Shown here: piece after piece, positions 1 to 8,212 of the stretch | Layout: the number at the start of each line of letters is the position of its first letter | How positions within the stretch are numbered: the first letter of the stretch is position 1 | DNA from: Hydrogenophaga sp. NFH-34 | GTDB taxonomy: Bacteria; Pseudomonadota; Gammaproteobacteria; Burkholderiales; Burkholderiaceae_C | Assembly: GCF_021401345.1 (NCBI RefSeq) | Contig: NZ_JACBGE010000011.1 | Span: 62,001 to 126,000, forward strand | DNA length: 64,000 nucleotides | Reading direction: 5' to 3' | Notes under the pieces: model-generated | What the model was told of the DNA's origin: nothing | Databases searched by the model: none | Seen by the model: only the letters and a program-made list of their open reading frames with translations | Program-made: the position numbers and the translations under genes

Positions 1-32
1 CGACCCATATGCGCTCACCAAGATCCCCGGCC

Positions 33-120
33 GGCTTCCTCATGGTGCCCTTCAAGGCCACATGAGAAAGCCATTCGGCACTTCCTTTCAACCAATACCA
101 GTTCGTCTGGAAGAAGGGAA
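33..120 (+). promoter_or_regulatory. Structured leader (P2+P3) of the gene at 128
   Basis: P2 pairs GGCTTCCTCATG (33-44) with CATGAGAAAGCC (61-72). P3 pairs TTCCTTTC (82-89) with GAAGGGAA (113-120), which is the Shine-Dalgarno (SD) sequence of the next gene, with one G-U pair. First copy of the repeated SD-masking leader in this window. Confidence 0.6.
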
Positions 121-127
121 ATTCGAA

Positions 128-571
128 ATGAAAGCTCAAACGATCGCGTGCCAATACGCACCGTACGAACTCATCAAGGAATGGGGTATCCGTGGTGTAC
201 GCCACCCCCTGGCACTGACCCAGGCCCCTGATGCAGCCACTTCTCGAAGAATGGTCAAGAAGCTCTTCCCGTACATGAGCAAGGAAGAGCATGCACTTCA
301 TGCGCGGGCATGGGAGCGTGAACTTCACATCTTGCAAGACTGTTGGAAGAAAACGGTGGACAAGAGCTTTCGGAAGATCTTTGGCCGCCCGTACACGGCG
401 GCTGACTATGTGGTTAGCGGAATCGCCCGAGACGAGTTCGATGAACCCACAAAGAAGAAACTTCGTCTGATCTGCCACAAGCAGAGCGTTGCAGCGTCAG
501 CGGGGAATGCCCATGCATCGGCCGCTACCAAGGCTGTCATGGCAAAGTTCCAGGAGGTGCAACATGCTTGA
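128..571 (+). CDS. Hypothetical protein, 147 aa
   Basis: Not recognised. The protein is basic, with Lys/Arg-rich patches such as KKLFPYMSKEEHALHARAWE and KKKLRLICHK, and has no signal peptide or membrane segment. I start at 128 rather than at the upstream in-frame ATG at 62 because 128 has a purine-rich SD (GAAGGGAA) and the upstream stretch folds as the repeated leader. It overlaps the next gene by 8 bp, so the two are probably translationally coupled. A nucleic-acid-binding role would be only a guess from charge. Confidence 0.7.
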   Translation: MKAQTIACQYAPYELIKEWGIRGVRHPLALTQAPDAATSRRMVKKLFPYMSKEEHALHARAWERELHILQDCWKKTVDKSFRKIFGRPYTAADYVVSGIARDEFDEPTKKKLRLICHKQSVAASAGNAHASAATKAVMAKFQEVQHA

Positions 572-1088
572 GCTGGCACTTCCTCGCCACGTTCTGGACG
601 AACGGGACCAGGCCCTTGCAAAAGTGATCAAGGCTGCTTGGCTCGACCGTCCCGGAATGCGTGTTGGTGACTTCGTTCATTGGCCCAATGGGGAAGTCCG
701 CCGCTGCTCTTACGACTGGGGTGACGGCATGCAGACCAGCAAGATCGACAAAGGAAGCTTCTACATCGGTCGTGATGCAGGAGTCTCGTTTTCTGGGGGG
801 CTCCAGCCGGCAAATCCGATGGAGTTCTTCAAGCCCACCGACGAGATCATGGACGGTAGGTTCTGGTTCTTCTCCCATGGAAGGCCCGGCGCCGGCAGGG
901 GCAAGGACGTGACGCTTCCTTGCAGGGTGTATCTCCTGGAACCCTATGCAATGTCCGAGGAAGAGGCCATGAGGCGACCTCAGATGCGCCGAATCCTGCA
1001 GGAGTGGGGCAAGCGCTCACATGTCTTTCGCGAGAACCTGCAGGCTTTGATTGATCCGCCTGTCCTCCGCGATCCCGACTACTACTGA
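564..1088 (+). CDS. Hypothetical protein, 174 aa
   Basis: Not recognised. The ATG at 564 follows a strong AGGAGG (552-557) and lies inside the end of the preceding gene, so this is the second gene of a coupled pair. The middle is rich in aromatic residues and glycine (VHWPNGEVRRCSYDWGDG, then FWFFSHGRPGAGRG), suggesting a compact soluble beta-rich fold. No signal peptide or membrane helix is visible. Confidence 0.75.
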   Translation: MLELALPRHVLDERDQALAKVIKAAWLDRPGMRVGDFVHWPNGEVRRCSYDWGDGMQTSKIDKGSFYIGRDAGVSFSGGLQPANPMEFFKPTDEIMDGRFWFFSHGRPGAGRGKDVTLPCRVYLLEPYAMSEEEAMRRPQMRRILQEWGKRSHVFRENLQALIDPPVLRDPDYY

Positions 1089-1246
1089 AGCGAATGTAGC
1101 CATCTCGATCTCCGAAATCGAAGTGGCTTCAACGCTGAAAGAAAGCAGATTCAACTCATTGTGCGCAGCAGCGTGCGATGGGTTTTTTGTGCTCGTCTTT
1201 TAACCCAGCGGACTGTTCCGCACCCTATCATTTTCAGGAGAAATGC

Positions 1247-3835
1247 ATGCACAACGAAATCACAAAGGCTGTCCTGGCCGAAAAGTACCTCAAGGGCGAA
1301 GAGCAATCCGCCCAAGACCTGTTCAAGCGCGTGTCTGCAGGCATCGCGAAGGCAGAGCAGAATCCCAAAGCCACGCAAGAGTGGGCCATGAAGTTCGAAA
1401 CCATGATGAACCACGGCGCCATCGGTGCAGGCCGCATCATGAGCGCAGGCGGTACCGATATCAAGGCAACCCTCATCAACTGCTTCGTGCAACCGGTGGG
1501 AGACTGCATCACGGGCATGGACGATGACGGGTATCCCGGAATCTACACCGCCCTGCAGGAAGCCAGCGAGACGATGCGCCGCGGCGGCGGTGTGGGCTAC
1601 GACTTCTCGCGGATTCGCCCCAAAGGCGCTTTCGTGAAGGGCACCCACAGCGAAGCCAGCGGCCCGTGCAGCTACATGGACGTGTTCGACCAAAGCTGCA
1701 AGACAGTCGAGTCGGCTGGCTCGCGCCGTGGTGCCCAGATGGGTGTCCTGCGGATCGACCACCCCGACGTGCTGGAGTTCATCACGGCCAAGCGCACGCC
1801 CGGTCGTTGGAACAACTTCAACGTCAGCCTGTTCGTCGAGGATGCCTTCTTCTTCGCGATGGCTGCCGGTGCCGAGTGGGAACTCGTCCACAAGGCTGAG
1901 CCCAGCCCGAAGACCAAGGCAAACAACCCCGGGATCTATCAGCGTGAATCTGATGGCAAGTGGGTGTACGCCAAGGTCAATGCAGCCGAACTGTGGGACA
2001 CCGTGATGCGGAGCAACTACGACTTCGCTGAGCCCGGTATCTTGCTGGGAAGCAACATCAACCGCGAGAACAACCTGTTCTACTGTGAGAAGCTGGAGGC
2101 TTCCAACCCCTGCGGCGAACAGAATCTTCCACCTTACGGCTGCTGCGACCTGGGCCAGATCATCCTGCCGAAGTTCGTGCGCAATCCGTTCACGGATGAC
2201 GCGAGCCTGGACTGGGAATGGTTCGAGGAAGCGGCACGAACGATGGTCCGCTTCCTTGACAACGTGCTGGACGTGACGGTCTGGCCACTGGAAAAACAGC
2301 GTGAAGAGGCGATGAACAAGCGCCGCATCGGCATCGGCTTCACGGGCCTAGGTTCGACCATGGCCATGCTGGGGCTGAAGTACAGCGACCACTTGGGCGT
2401 TGCCTTTGCCGAGACTGTCAGCAGGAAGCTCCGCGATGCCGTTTACCAGGCGTCGATCGATCTTGCAGTGGAGCGTGGCCCGTTCCCCGCTTACAACGAA
2501 CTCTATCTCCAAAGCGAGTTTGTGAAGCGCTTGCCCGCGAACCTGCAAAAGGCAATCAAGGCGCATGGAATCCGCAACAGTCATCTGTTGTCCATCGCGC
2601 CTACGGGTACGGTGAGCCTTGCCTTCGGTGACAACTGCTCCAACGGCATCGAGCCGATCTTCGACCTGTCCTACAAGCGCAACAAGCGCACGGCAGACGG
2701 GGGTAACGAGGTCTTCCACGTCATGGATCACGCCCTGCGTGTGTTTCTGGAAAGCGGGGACGTCAGCGCCCATGTCGATGGTCTTCACGCGCAGGCCTAC
2801 AAGCTTGCGATGCTCGAAGCGGTGTTGGAGAAGAAGGAAACATTCAGCTTCGGCGGGGTGGATCAACTGGTCAGCGCCGTGTTGCCGGAATCCTTTGTGA
2901 CAGCCCAGAAACTGACGGTGGACCAACACCTGAACGTCCTGGCAGCAGTGCAGCCGTACATCGACAGCGCCATCTCCAAGACCATCAACGTGCCCGCGGA
3001 CTACCCGTTCGGGGACTTCAAGGCGATCTACACGAAAGCCAATGAGATGGGTCTGAAGGGTGTGGCCTGCTACCGCCCGAACGACATCCTTGGTTCGGTA
3101 CTGGTGGCTGAGCCGGCAAATCCCAAATCCGATCCGCAAGCCGAGGCGAAGAATGAGCAGGCGTCAACTCGTCTGGATGAAGACCCGGGCAACGTGAAGC
3201 TGAGCAAGCGTCCCAAGGGCGACCTCGATGCCATCGTCAAGAAGGTGTCATACAGCGGCCCTGCCGGCGATGCGAGCATGTACCTCACCGTGTCCTTTGC
3301 TCGCGTGCAAGGGGTCATCGGTGGTGATGGTGTGAGCGTCGAGCGCCCCGTGGAAGTGTTCGTGACGGCTTCGCCCGATGGTGTGCCGGCGGAATGGGTT
3401 GCAGCCTACGCTCGCAATCTGTCGCTGCTGGCTCGCTCTGGTGTGGAGTTCCTGTCCAAGGCGCTTCAGGACGGCCGTGCAGTGCGATCCGACAAGGGCC
3501 GCGTTCGCTACGGCTGGTACGAAAAGGACGATGGCTCCAAGGTGCCGCGTTTCCACAGCTCCGAGGTGGCCCTGATCGCGTACGCGGTTCAGGAGATCCT
3601 GGTGGCCAAGGGCGTGCTGGACGTGGACGGCAATCCCGTACCGAGCAGGGTTCGTGCAGCCAAGGCCTTCGTTGCCGAGAAAGCCGAGCCCGAGAAGGCC
3701 AAGGAAGTCGTCACCAGCCAGTCGAATCAGGTCATGGCGGGCAAGGAGTGCAAGGAATGCGGTGCACATGCTGTCATCCGAAAGGATGGCTGTGATTTCT
3801 GCACGAACTGTGGCTCCGTCGGTTCCTGTGGCTGA
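1247..3835 (+). CDS. nrdJ: Adenosylcobalamin-dependent (class II) ribonucleotide reductase
   Basis: Reduces ribonucleotides to deoxyribonucleotides with a B12-generated thiyl radical, so needs neither oxygen nor a separate radical subunit. Family hallmarks seen: the LINCFVQP cysteine near residue 80, the NPCGEQNLPPYGCCDL active-site segment near residue 287 (Asn, radical Cys and Glu), TINVPADYPFGDFK and GLKGVACYRPN in the second half, and a C-terminal four-Cys cluster (CKECG...CTNCGSVGSCG) typical of long NrdJ enzymes. At 862 aa it is full length. Start 1247 has AGGAG at 1236-1240; the longer frame from 1178 lacks an SD. No cobalamin riboswitch was recognised in the 158-nt upstream gap. It could supply dNTPs for conversion of transferred single-stranded DNA or for plasmid replication. 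Confidence 0.93.
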   Translation: MHNEITKAVLAEKYLKGEEQSAQDLFKRVSAGIAKAEQNPKATQEWAMKFETMMNHGAIGAGRIMSAGGTDIKATLINCFVQPVGDCITGMDDDGYPGIYTALQEASETMRRGGGVGYDFSRIRPKGAFVKGTHSEASGPCSYMDVFDQSCKTVESAGSRRGAQMGVLRIDHPDVLEFITAKRTPGRWNNFNVSLFVEDAFFFAMAAGAEWELVHKAEPSPKTKANNPGIYQRESDGKWVYAKVNAAELWDTVMRSNYDFAEPGILLGSNINRENNLFYCEKLEASNPCGEQNLPPYGCCDLGQIILPKFVRNPFTDDASLDWEWFEEAARTMVRFLDNVLDVTVWPLEKQREEAMNKRRIGIGFTGLGSTMAMLGLKYSDHLGVAFAETVSRKLRDAVYQASIDLAVERGPFPAYNELYLQSEFVKRLPANLQKAIKAHGIRNSHLLSIAPTGTVSLAFGDNCSNGIEPIFDLSYKRNKRTADGGNEVFHVMDHALRVFLESGDVSAHVDGLHAQAYKLAMLEAVLEKKETFSFGGVDQLVSAVLPESFVTAQKLTVDQHLNVLAAVQPYIDSAISKTINVPADYPFGDFKAIYTKANEMGLKGVACYRPNDILGSVLVAEPANPKSDPQAEAKNEQASTRLDEDPGNVKLSKRPKGDLDAIVKKVSYSGPAGDASMYLTVSFARVQGVIGGDGVSVERPVEVFVTASPDGVPAEWVAAYARNLSLLARSGVEFLSKALQDGRAVRSDKGRVRYGWYEKDDGSKVPRFHSSEVALIAYAVQEILVAKGVLDVDGNPVPSRVRAAKAFVAEKAEPEKAKEVVTSQSNQVMAGKECKECGAHAVIRKDGCDFCTNCGSVGSCG

Positions 3836-4198
3836 TTGCAAATCCCGCTCTCTGGAGCGTTGAGTCCATCCCCGAAAGGGGGTGGGCTTTCTCAAGGCCA
3901 TATGCCTTCAGAAAGCCCACCTGACTCATGCATGGTGCGGTGTTGTGCATGGTGATTTGAGCTTCACGAGACACTACCCCCGAAATCGGGAAGTCCTCTT
4001 TCAAACCTGAGATTCATCAGTGAATCCTGCGGGAATCACGTGGCGATTCGCTGTTGCCTATCCAATTCAAAGGAGCTGCTTAGGTGGCCGCCTGGTAAGT
4101 GCCATGCCTGGTCAGGCCGGATCATGGCGCCCCCTGATGCCCTACCCAATGTGGGTCATGAGGGGGCGCCGTGCCCGTAACCAAACCAGGAGCACATC
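3836..4198 (+). other. 363-nt gap with hairpins, no convincing gene
   Basis: Holds a P1-like hairpin (CATCCCC/GGGGGTG, about 3867-3884) and a long P2-like hairpin TGGGCTTTCTcAAGGC...GCCTTcAGAAAGCCCA (about 3884-3920). A CCTCTTTC segment (about 3993) can pair with an orphan SD-like AAAGGAG (4067-4073) that has no gene behind it. Near 4125-4170 an inverted repeat GGCGCCCCCT...AGGGGGCGCC precedes the 4199 gene. Short frames here lack codon structure. It may be the remnant of a lost gene with its leader. Confidence 0.45.
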
Positions 4199-4402
4199 AT
4201 GGTTCATAACGCAAACTCCAACCCTCTGAACCCCCAAGTTCTCAAGGCGGCCGGTGTGCCGCTGGATGACGCCCTGTGGTTCGCAAAGGTGCCTGTCAAC
4301 CGGAAGGTGGCCGCGCTGATGTGCTCTCGTGGGAGGCGAATTATCCAGTTGGTGCAACACCACTTTGGAGTGCATTCCGGGTCAATCGGGTGCACTGCTT
4401 GA
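4199..4402 (+). CDS. Hypothetical small protein, 67 aa
   Basis: Not recognised. It starts at ATG 4199 after CCAGGAG (SD at 4187-4193). The N-terminal half (NPLNPQVLKAAGVPLDDALW) looks helical and the centre is basic (KVPVNRKVAALMCSRGRR). A GC-rich inverted repeat sits just upstream, as at other genes of this region. No signal peptide or membrane segment is visible. It could be a small DNA- or RNA-associated protein, but nothing decides this. Confidence 0.6.
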   Translation: MVHNANSNPLNPQVLKAAGVPLDDALWFAKVPVNRKVAALMCSRGRRIIQLVQHHFGVHSGSIGCTA

Positions 4403-4473
4403 GGTGAGGATATGGATTCGGCAACGGCGCCAGGAGTCTTTGAGCTTCTGGCGCTCGAAGCCTTTGCCGTGGA

Positions 4474-4559
4474 CTTTCTCCTGGGTGCTCATATTTGGGC
4501 GGCAGAAGAAAGCCGATGGCTTGCACCTTTCAACAACAACCCAGATAGGGGATGAAAGG
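4474..4559 (+). promoter_or_regulatory. Structured leader of the gene at 4565
   Basis: P2 pairs CTTTCTCCTG (4474-4483) with CAGAAGAAAG (4503-4512) with one mismatch. The P2 loop holds a degenerate copy of the CAAATTTG palindrome (CATATTTGGGCGG, 4490-4502). P3 pairs CCTTTC (4526-4531) with the SD GAAAGG (4554-4559). Confidence 0.55.
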
Positions 4560-4564
4560 AAATC

Positions 4565-5125
4565 ATGAGCAAGAAGAAAATGACCCTGTGCGTCGATCTG
4601 TGCGCCTATGTCACTCTCGATCTTCCGATGGACACCGATATGTCGGAGGAGAATCTGAAGAAGCTGGCCAAGCAGGCTGATGAAGACGGTGAGTTCAACG
4701 GACAGGATGTGATTTACCAGGCTGACTGGTCCACACAAGAGGGCCTGCGCATCGTCTGCACAGAAGACGAGGGCGGCGATGACCTGAGCGACATCCCGGT
4801 CGATCAGTGCCCGAACGATGCAGGCTTGTTGCTGCGCACATACCTTGCAGGCCAAGGGCCTATGACCCTGGAAGGTCTGGTGAAAGAAGCGGCGCCGTTC
4901 CTGGGTATCAATCTCGATGACCAGGAGATGTTCGAGGGCCAGTTCAAGATCCCGGGCTGGACCGTGCCTGTCAAGGTGAGCTTCCAATGCCGCAAGGACG
5001 CGACCAAAGAAGAGAAGGATTTGGCCTTCTTCAGCGCCCTGGTCGAAGAAACCCCTGCATCGTTCGATTACCTCTGCGTCGGTAGCGAGCAAGCCGTGTC
5101 GAAAGCGGAAGGGATGGGAGCATGA
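4565..5125 (+). CDS. Hypothetical acidic protein, 186 aa
   Basis: Not recognised. Strongly acidic and probably cytosolic (DLPMDTDMSEENLKKLAKQ, EDEGGDDLSDIPVDQ). Start 4565 follows GAAAGGA with 4-nt spacing, and that SD is masked in the predicted leader hairpin. The C-terminal region (EMFEGQFKIPGWTVPVKVSF) looks like beta strands. It overlaps the next gene as ATGA (5122-5125), so the pair should be translated together. Acidic plasmid proteins can be DNA mimics or anti-restriction factors, but no such motif is seen here. Confidence 0.75.
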   Translation: MSKKKMTLCVDLCAYVTLDLPMDTDMSEENLKKLAKQADEDGEFNGQDVIYQADWSTQEGLRIVCTEDEGGDDLSDIPVDQCPNDAGLLLRTYLAGQGPMTLEGLVKEAAPFLGINLDDQEMFEGQFKIPGWTVPVKVSFQCRKDATKEEKDLAFFSALVEETPASFDYLCVGSEQAVSKAEGMGA

Positions 5126-5400
5126 AGAAGCGAGTCTGGCGCGACAAGGACGTTCGGGCTCTTGCCCTGCGGATCAGCTCCGCGATTCTCGAACTTCCGA
5201 AGCCTGCCTCCAATCAGGATGTGATCCGGGTGTTCGAAGAAGCAGAGGCACCGCCACATGTGCTTTGTGACGCCTTCTGGAAACTGGACAACTGCCCATC
5301 CCACTGGCCGTCTTACATGATCTGGCATCCACCGCTGCGAGCACTGCGCAACGATCCCCACGACGCCCCAAAACTGTTCGCTCTGTTCAGACTGAAGTAA
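5122..5400 (+). CDS. Hypothetical protein, 92 aa
   Basis: Not recognised. It starts inside the stop codon of the 4565 gene (ATGA overlap) and is followed by a strong terminator at 5431, so it ends a two-gene unit. The protein is small, basic at the N-terminus (MKKRVWRDKDVRALALRI) and rich in Trp and Pro in the middle (FWKLDNCPSHWPSYMIWHPP). No membrane segment is visible. Confidence 0.7.
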   Translation: MKKRVWRDKDVRALALRISSAILELPKPASNQDVIRVFEEAEAPPHVLCDAFWKLDNCPSHWPSYMIWHPPLRALRNDPHDAPKLFALFRLK

Positions 5401-5430
5401 GCCCTTCACGGCCTAACGGCCACATCACCT

Positions 5431-5466
5431 AGCCCCCGCAGCCTCATGGCTCGCGGGGGCTTTTTT
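5431..5466 (+). terminator. Intrinsic terminator after the 5122 gene
   Basis: AGCCCCCGC (5431-5439) pairs with GCGGGGGCT (5453-5461) and is followed by TTTTTT. It also separates this unit from the convergent gene whose stop is at 5469. Confidence 0.9.
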
Positions 5467-5468
5467 GC

Positions 5469-6344
5469 CTAAGCGGTAGCGAGAAGGCAAGTATTCAATG
5501 CATATCTGGGAGACATGTGCCACGCCGCCTGCGTCAATCCCATATGGGGATACTGACCCAGCAGTTCATCCACTGGATTGCGGCACACGGCTCTGCTCAG
5601 CAGGAAAGCCGCATCAGCTCGGTCTTTCTGACGCGATTGATCTCGGGTTTTCAACAGCTCCGATTTTTCATGGGGGGTGGGTGAGAGTGAAGAAGAATCC
5701 GAGAGCTTTGCCGTCTCACGTTGCTTCCTGGCATTGACGTAGGCCATGACATTGGCCAGGTGCATCTCAGGTGTCAACCCGGCGCCGGCCTCCAGTAGAA
5801 CGTCTGCGATGGCATCGATCATGCGCTGGTCGATGAACTTCTCGCAAACATCCTTGTGCTTCTGACGAATGAGCCGCGGGAGCATTGTGACCTCCTTGGA
5901 GGTCACGAGGTAGACCGACATATCGGGCGCCACTTCCAGATCCGGATGGGTGAAGAGCACGTAGTGCTGCGTCCAGATGCCCAGTTGCTCTCGCAGCAGG
6001 CGAGTCTTGCCGACGCATTGCTTGAGCGCATTACTTCGCTCGTCTGGCTTGACTTCGTCGTTGAATCGCATGTACCAGCGGCTTTGGCCGTGGTGGTCAG
6101 TCTCACTGAAGAGGTACGAACCACGCCAGCCTTTGACCTCGAAGTGCACGAGGCCGTACTTCCAAACGACGATGACATCGTATTCGGCGGTCGCTGATCC
6201 GGCGGAGATGTCAAGGCCTGTGCGAATGATCACGTTGGTCAGCACTCGGCACCCAGGGCATGCTCTCTCGAAGATCTCCTTGAGCTGATTGTGGGCCTGC
6301 ATCTCGCTTTCACTGGCCAGGCAAGGTTCATTGTCGTTTCGCAC
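5469..6344 (-). CDS. NERD-domain (nuclease-related) protein
   Basis: The segment EYDVIVVWKYGLVHFEVKGW matches the core of the nuclease-related domain (NERD), a PD-(D/E)xK-like fold: Asp on one strand, then E-x-K on the next. The N-terminal helix (MQAHNQLKEIFERACPG) and VLTNVIIRTG also fit. NERD proteins are thought to act in DNA processing; catalysis is not shown for most. I chose GTG 6344 because AGAGG lies 8-12 nt upstream on the minus strand; the open frame continues to a TTG at 6419 without an SD. The C-terminal third (after about residue 200) is charged and unassigned. It is transcribed away from virB11 and shares with it the gap holding the palindrome at 6440-6457. Confidence 0.7.
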   Translation of the reverse strand: MRNDNEPCLASESEMQAHNQLKEIFERACPGCRVLTNVIIRTGLDISAGSATAEYDVIVVWKYGLVHFEVKGWRGSYLFSETDHHGQSRWYMRFNDEVKPDERSNALKQCVGKTRLLREQLGIWTQHYVLFTHPDLEVAPDMSVYLVTSKEVTMLPRLIRQKHKDVCEKFIDQRMIDAIADVLLEAGAGLTPEMHLANVMAYVNARKQRETAKLSDSSSLSPTPHEKSELLKTRDQSRQKDRADAAFLLSRAVCRNPVDELLGQYPHMGLTQAAWHMSPRYALNTCLLATA

Positions 6345-6439
6345 TTTGATGTCCTCTTTGAAAGTTGAGTTGATCTTCAACTCAGAAGGACAGCATGGCC
6401 CATTGAGCACGCCGTTCAAATCGGATTGGCGGTGTTATG

Positions 6440-6457
6440 CCGTCCAAATTTGGGCGC
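6440..6457. promoter_or_regulatory. CAAATTTG palindrome, copy a
   Basis: CCGTCCAAATTTGGGCGC lies in the divergent gap between the NERD gene and virB11. The core CAAATTTG is at 6445-6452, and its end is exactly 70 nt before the ATGCATG at the virB11 start, the same distance as copy b before the pilus operon. Probable operator or activator site. Confidence 0.65.
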
Positions 6458-6525
6458 TTGAAAGGGGTGGCTGATTTGATCGCTTTCGCTTGAGGGTAAG
6501 AGTTCAAAGCGGGAATGATCGATGC

Positions 6526-7551
6526 ATGCTCAATCCGTCACGGCTCCAGGAAATCATCAGGGGATCACTTCAAGCAGTGGCCCATCTGATGGACGACAAG
6601 CTGGTGTCAGAAATCATGGTGATCGGCTCCGGGCTCGTATTCGTTGAGCGACGTGGAGCTATCGAAAGGACCGACATCGTTCTGCCCGAAAATGATCGTC
6701 GGCTAGCTCTCATCGCCGTTTCCAAGTACGCGGGAGGGGGGTCAAAGGGCATCGATATAGTGGAGGGCACCGAATCTGCTGTTGCCTCCACCAGCGTAGG
6801 GGGGTTGCGCTTTGCGGGTGCCATCAAGGGTGTTGACAGCGCCGGAACCACGCTCACGATTCGCAAGCACCTGGACCCAGAAGAGCGGCCCGATTTGGCC
6901 CAGTTGATCGATTGGGGAATGCTGTCCCATGAGCTTGCTGAAAAGCTCGTCGATCTCATCATCCATCAACGGCTGAACTGCGTTTTTGCCGGCCCCACAT
7001 CAGGTGGGAAAACAACGCTGGCCAACGCGATTCTCATGCGTCTTCCCAGCCATGAGCGCATTGGCCTGATCGAAGACGCACGTGAGATGGCATTGCGCGT
7101 CGAGCACAAGAACTGCTACCTGGCTTCTCCCCAAACGGGCCTGACGGCAAAGGTTCTTGTCAAGCAAGCCATGCGCGAGCGCTACGACCGACTCATCCTG
7201 TCCGAGACACGGGGCGACGACACGTTCGACCTGCTTCGGGCGCTTTCATCGGGACACAACGGCTCAGTGACGACTCTTCACGCTTCGTCGGCCGTCGGTG
7301 CCTTGAGCACCCTCGAACTGCTCTTCCAGATGTCGCTTCCTCCTGGCGTGCAGATGTCTCCGGCCGCCGCCCAGGGCTACATCACCAGTTGCATCAACCT
7401 CATCGTGTTTTGCTCACGCCCATACGAGCGTCAGGCCGATGGGACAGAGAAATCCTCTCGTCGCGTTTCCGAAGTCGCCATTGTCAAAGGAGTCAAAGAT
7501 GGCATCTACCAGCTTGAGTACGTTTTTCCAGAGCCTCAAACACTCCACTGA
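6526..7551 (+). CDS. virB11: VirB11/TrbB-family T4SS ATPase
   Basis: Hexameric ATPase at the inner-membrane base of the T4SS that drives pilus assembly and substrate transfer. Walker A is GPTSGGKTT at about residue 156, followed by the Asp box IGLIEDARE, the Walker B/His region LSETRGDDTFDLLRALSSGH and VTTLHASS, in family order. Length (341 aa) is normal. The ATG at 6526 has no SD; it sits in an ATCGATGCATGC context shared with the pilus and virB8 operon starts, so initiation may be leaderless or depend on that motif. It opens a virB11-B2-B3-B4-B5-B6 operon whose order recalls trbBCDE of IncP plasmids. Confidence 0.92.
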   Translation: MLNPSRLQEIIRGSLQAVAHLMDDKLVSEIMVIGSGLVFVERRGAIERTDIVLPENDRRLALIAVSKYAGGGSKGIDIVEGTESAVASTSVGGLRFAGAIKGVDSAGTTLTIRKHLDPEERPDLAQLIDWGMLSHELAEKLVDLIIHQRLNCVFAGPTSGGKTTLANAILMRLPSHERIGLIEDAREMALRVEHKNCYLASPQTGLTAKVLVKQAMRERYDRLILSETRGDDTFDLLRALSSGHNGSVTTLHASSAVGALSTLELLFQMSLPPGVQMSPAAAQGYITSCINLIVFCSRPYERQADGTEKSSRRVSEVAIVKGVKDGIYQLEYVFPEPQTLH

Positions 7552-7867
7552 CGCCAGTGAGTTTGCAGCACGCCAGCGGCTGCAGATTCGAGTCATGGCT
7601 GCGTTCTTCTTGGTGGCACTCGCGTTCTTCATGCCCGACGCGATGGCCCAGCAGGTCGAGGGCATTTGCGGCTTCGCACGGTTCTTGAAGCAACTTGTAG
7701 CCGGCGCCGCCATCGTCGCTGTGCTGCTCTTCATCATCAACTCGTTCTTCCTCAAGAGTTCGGTGATCGGCGACATCATCATGTACGTGATCATCGGGTG
7801 CGTGATCGCCGTGGCCGTGGTGTTCATCATCGAATCAACTGGGCTCGCCGTTACCTGCACCCTCTGA
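7499..7867 (+). CDS. virB2: VirB2/TrbC-family pilin (major T4SS pilus subunit)
   Basis: Conjugative pilus subunit processed by signal peptidase. The N-terminus has a long signal sequence ending FFMPDAMA with likely cleavage before QQVEG, followed by two hydrophobic helices (about residues 68-85 and 92-112) split by a short polar loop, the VirB2 layout. Start 7499 is preceded by AAAGGAG and overlaps the end of virB11 by 53 bp in another frame, so coupled translation is likely. At 122 aa it is a normal precursor length. Confidence 0.88.
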   Translation: MASTSLSTFFQSLKHSTDASEFAARQRLQIRVMAAFFLVALAFFMPDAMAQQVEGICGFARFLKQLVAGAAIVAVLLFIINSFFLKSSVIGDIIMYVIIGCVIAVAVVFIIESTGLAVTCTL

Positions 7868-7873
7868 ATCTCA

Positions 7874-8203
7874 ATGAGCGAACCAGCGTTCATCACCGAC
7901 TACCCAGCCCTGCGCAGGCCTCGGCTTAGCGCAGGGGTGGGTGCAAAGACCGCGACGATGATCTGGTCGGTTTCCGCCCTGATTGGCATCCTGATTCCAA
8001 TGCCCTGGAGTCTGATCGTTGTTCCAATCGGCTTGCTTGTCCACACGGCGCTTGCGTGGTTTTTCAAGAAGGACCCGCACATCATGGCCTTGTACGTGGT
8101 TCACGAAGTTGTGCCCAACAACTTGTTTGCTGGTGTGCCTTCCCACGGGGAGAAATGGTCATCGCGACCCTCAGGTTACGCGGCGCATTTGCCCCTCAAC
8201 TGA
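7874..8203 (+). CDS. virB3: VirB3-family T4SS membrane protein
   Basis: Small inner-membrane T4SS component that associates with VirB4. Two adjacent transmembrane helices lie near residues 29-43 and 46-64, after a short N-terminal tail with the family-like YPALRRPRL. At 109 aa and sitting between virB2 and virB4, the identity is well supported by position. Only a weak SD precedes ATG 7874. The C-terminal tail (GEKWSSRPSGYAAHLPLN) is polar. Confidence 0.85.
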   Translation: MSEPAFITDYPALRRPRLSAGVGAKTATMIWSVSALIGILIPMPWSLIVVPIGLLVHTALAWFFKKDPHIMALYVVHEVVPNNLFAGVPSHGEKWSSRPSGYAAHLPLN

Positions 8204-8212
8204 TTCCTGAAC

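Noticed and set aside
1089-1246. Cobalamin riboswitch before nrdJ
   Set aside because: The 158-nt gap has no B12-box-like conserved sequence that I can recognise and is short for that class.
4020-4229. 69-aa plus-strand frame before the 4199 gene
   Set aside because: Covers an inverted repeat and the SD of the 4199 gene, has unusual Trp/Met/Arg composition, and no good SD of its own.
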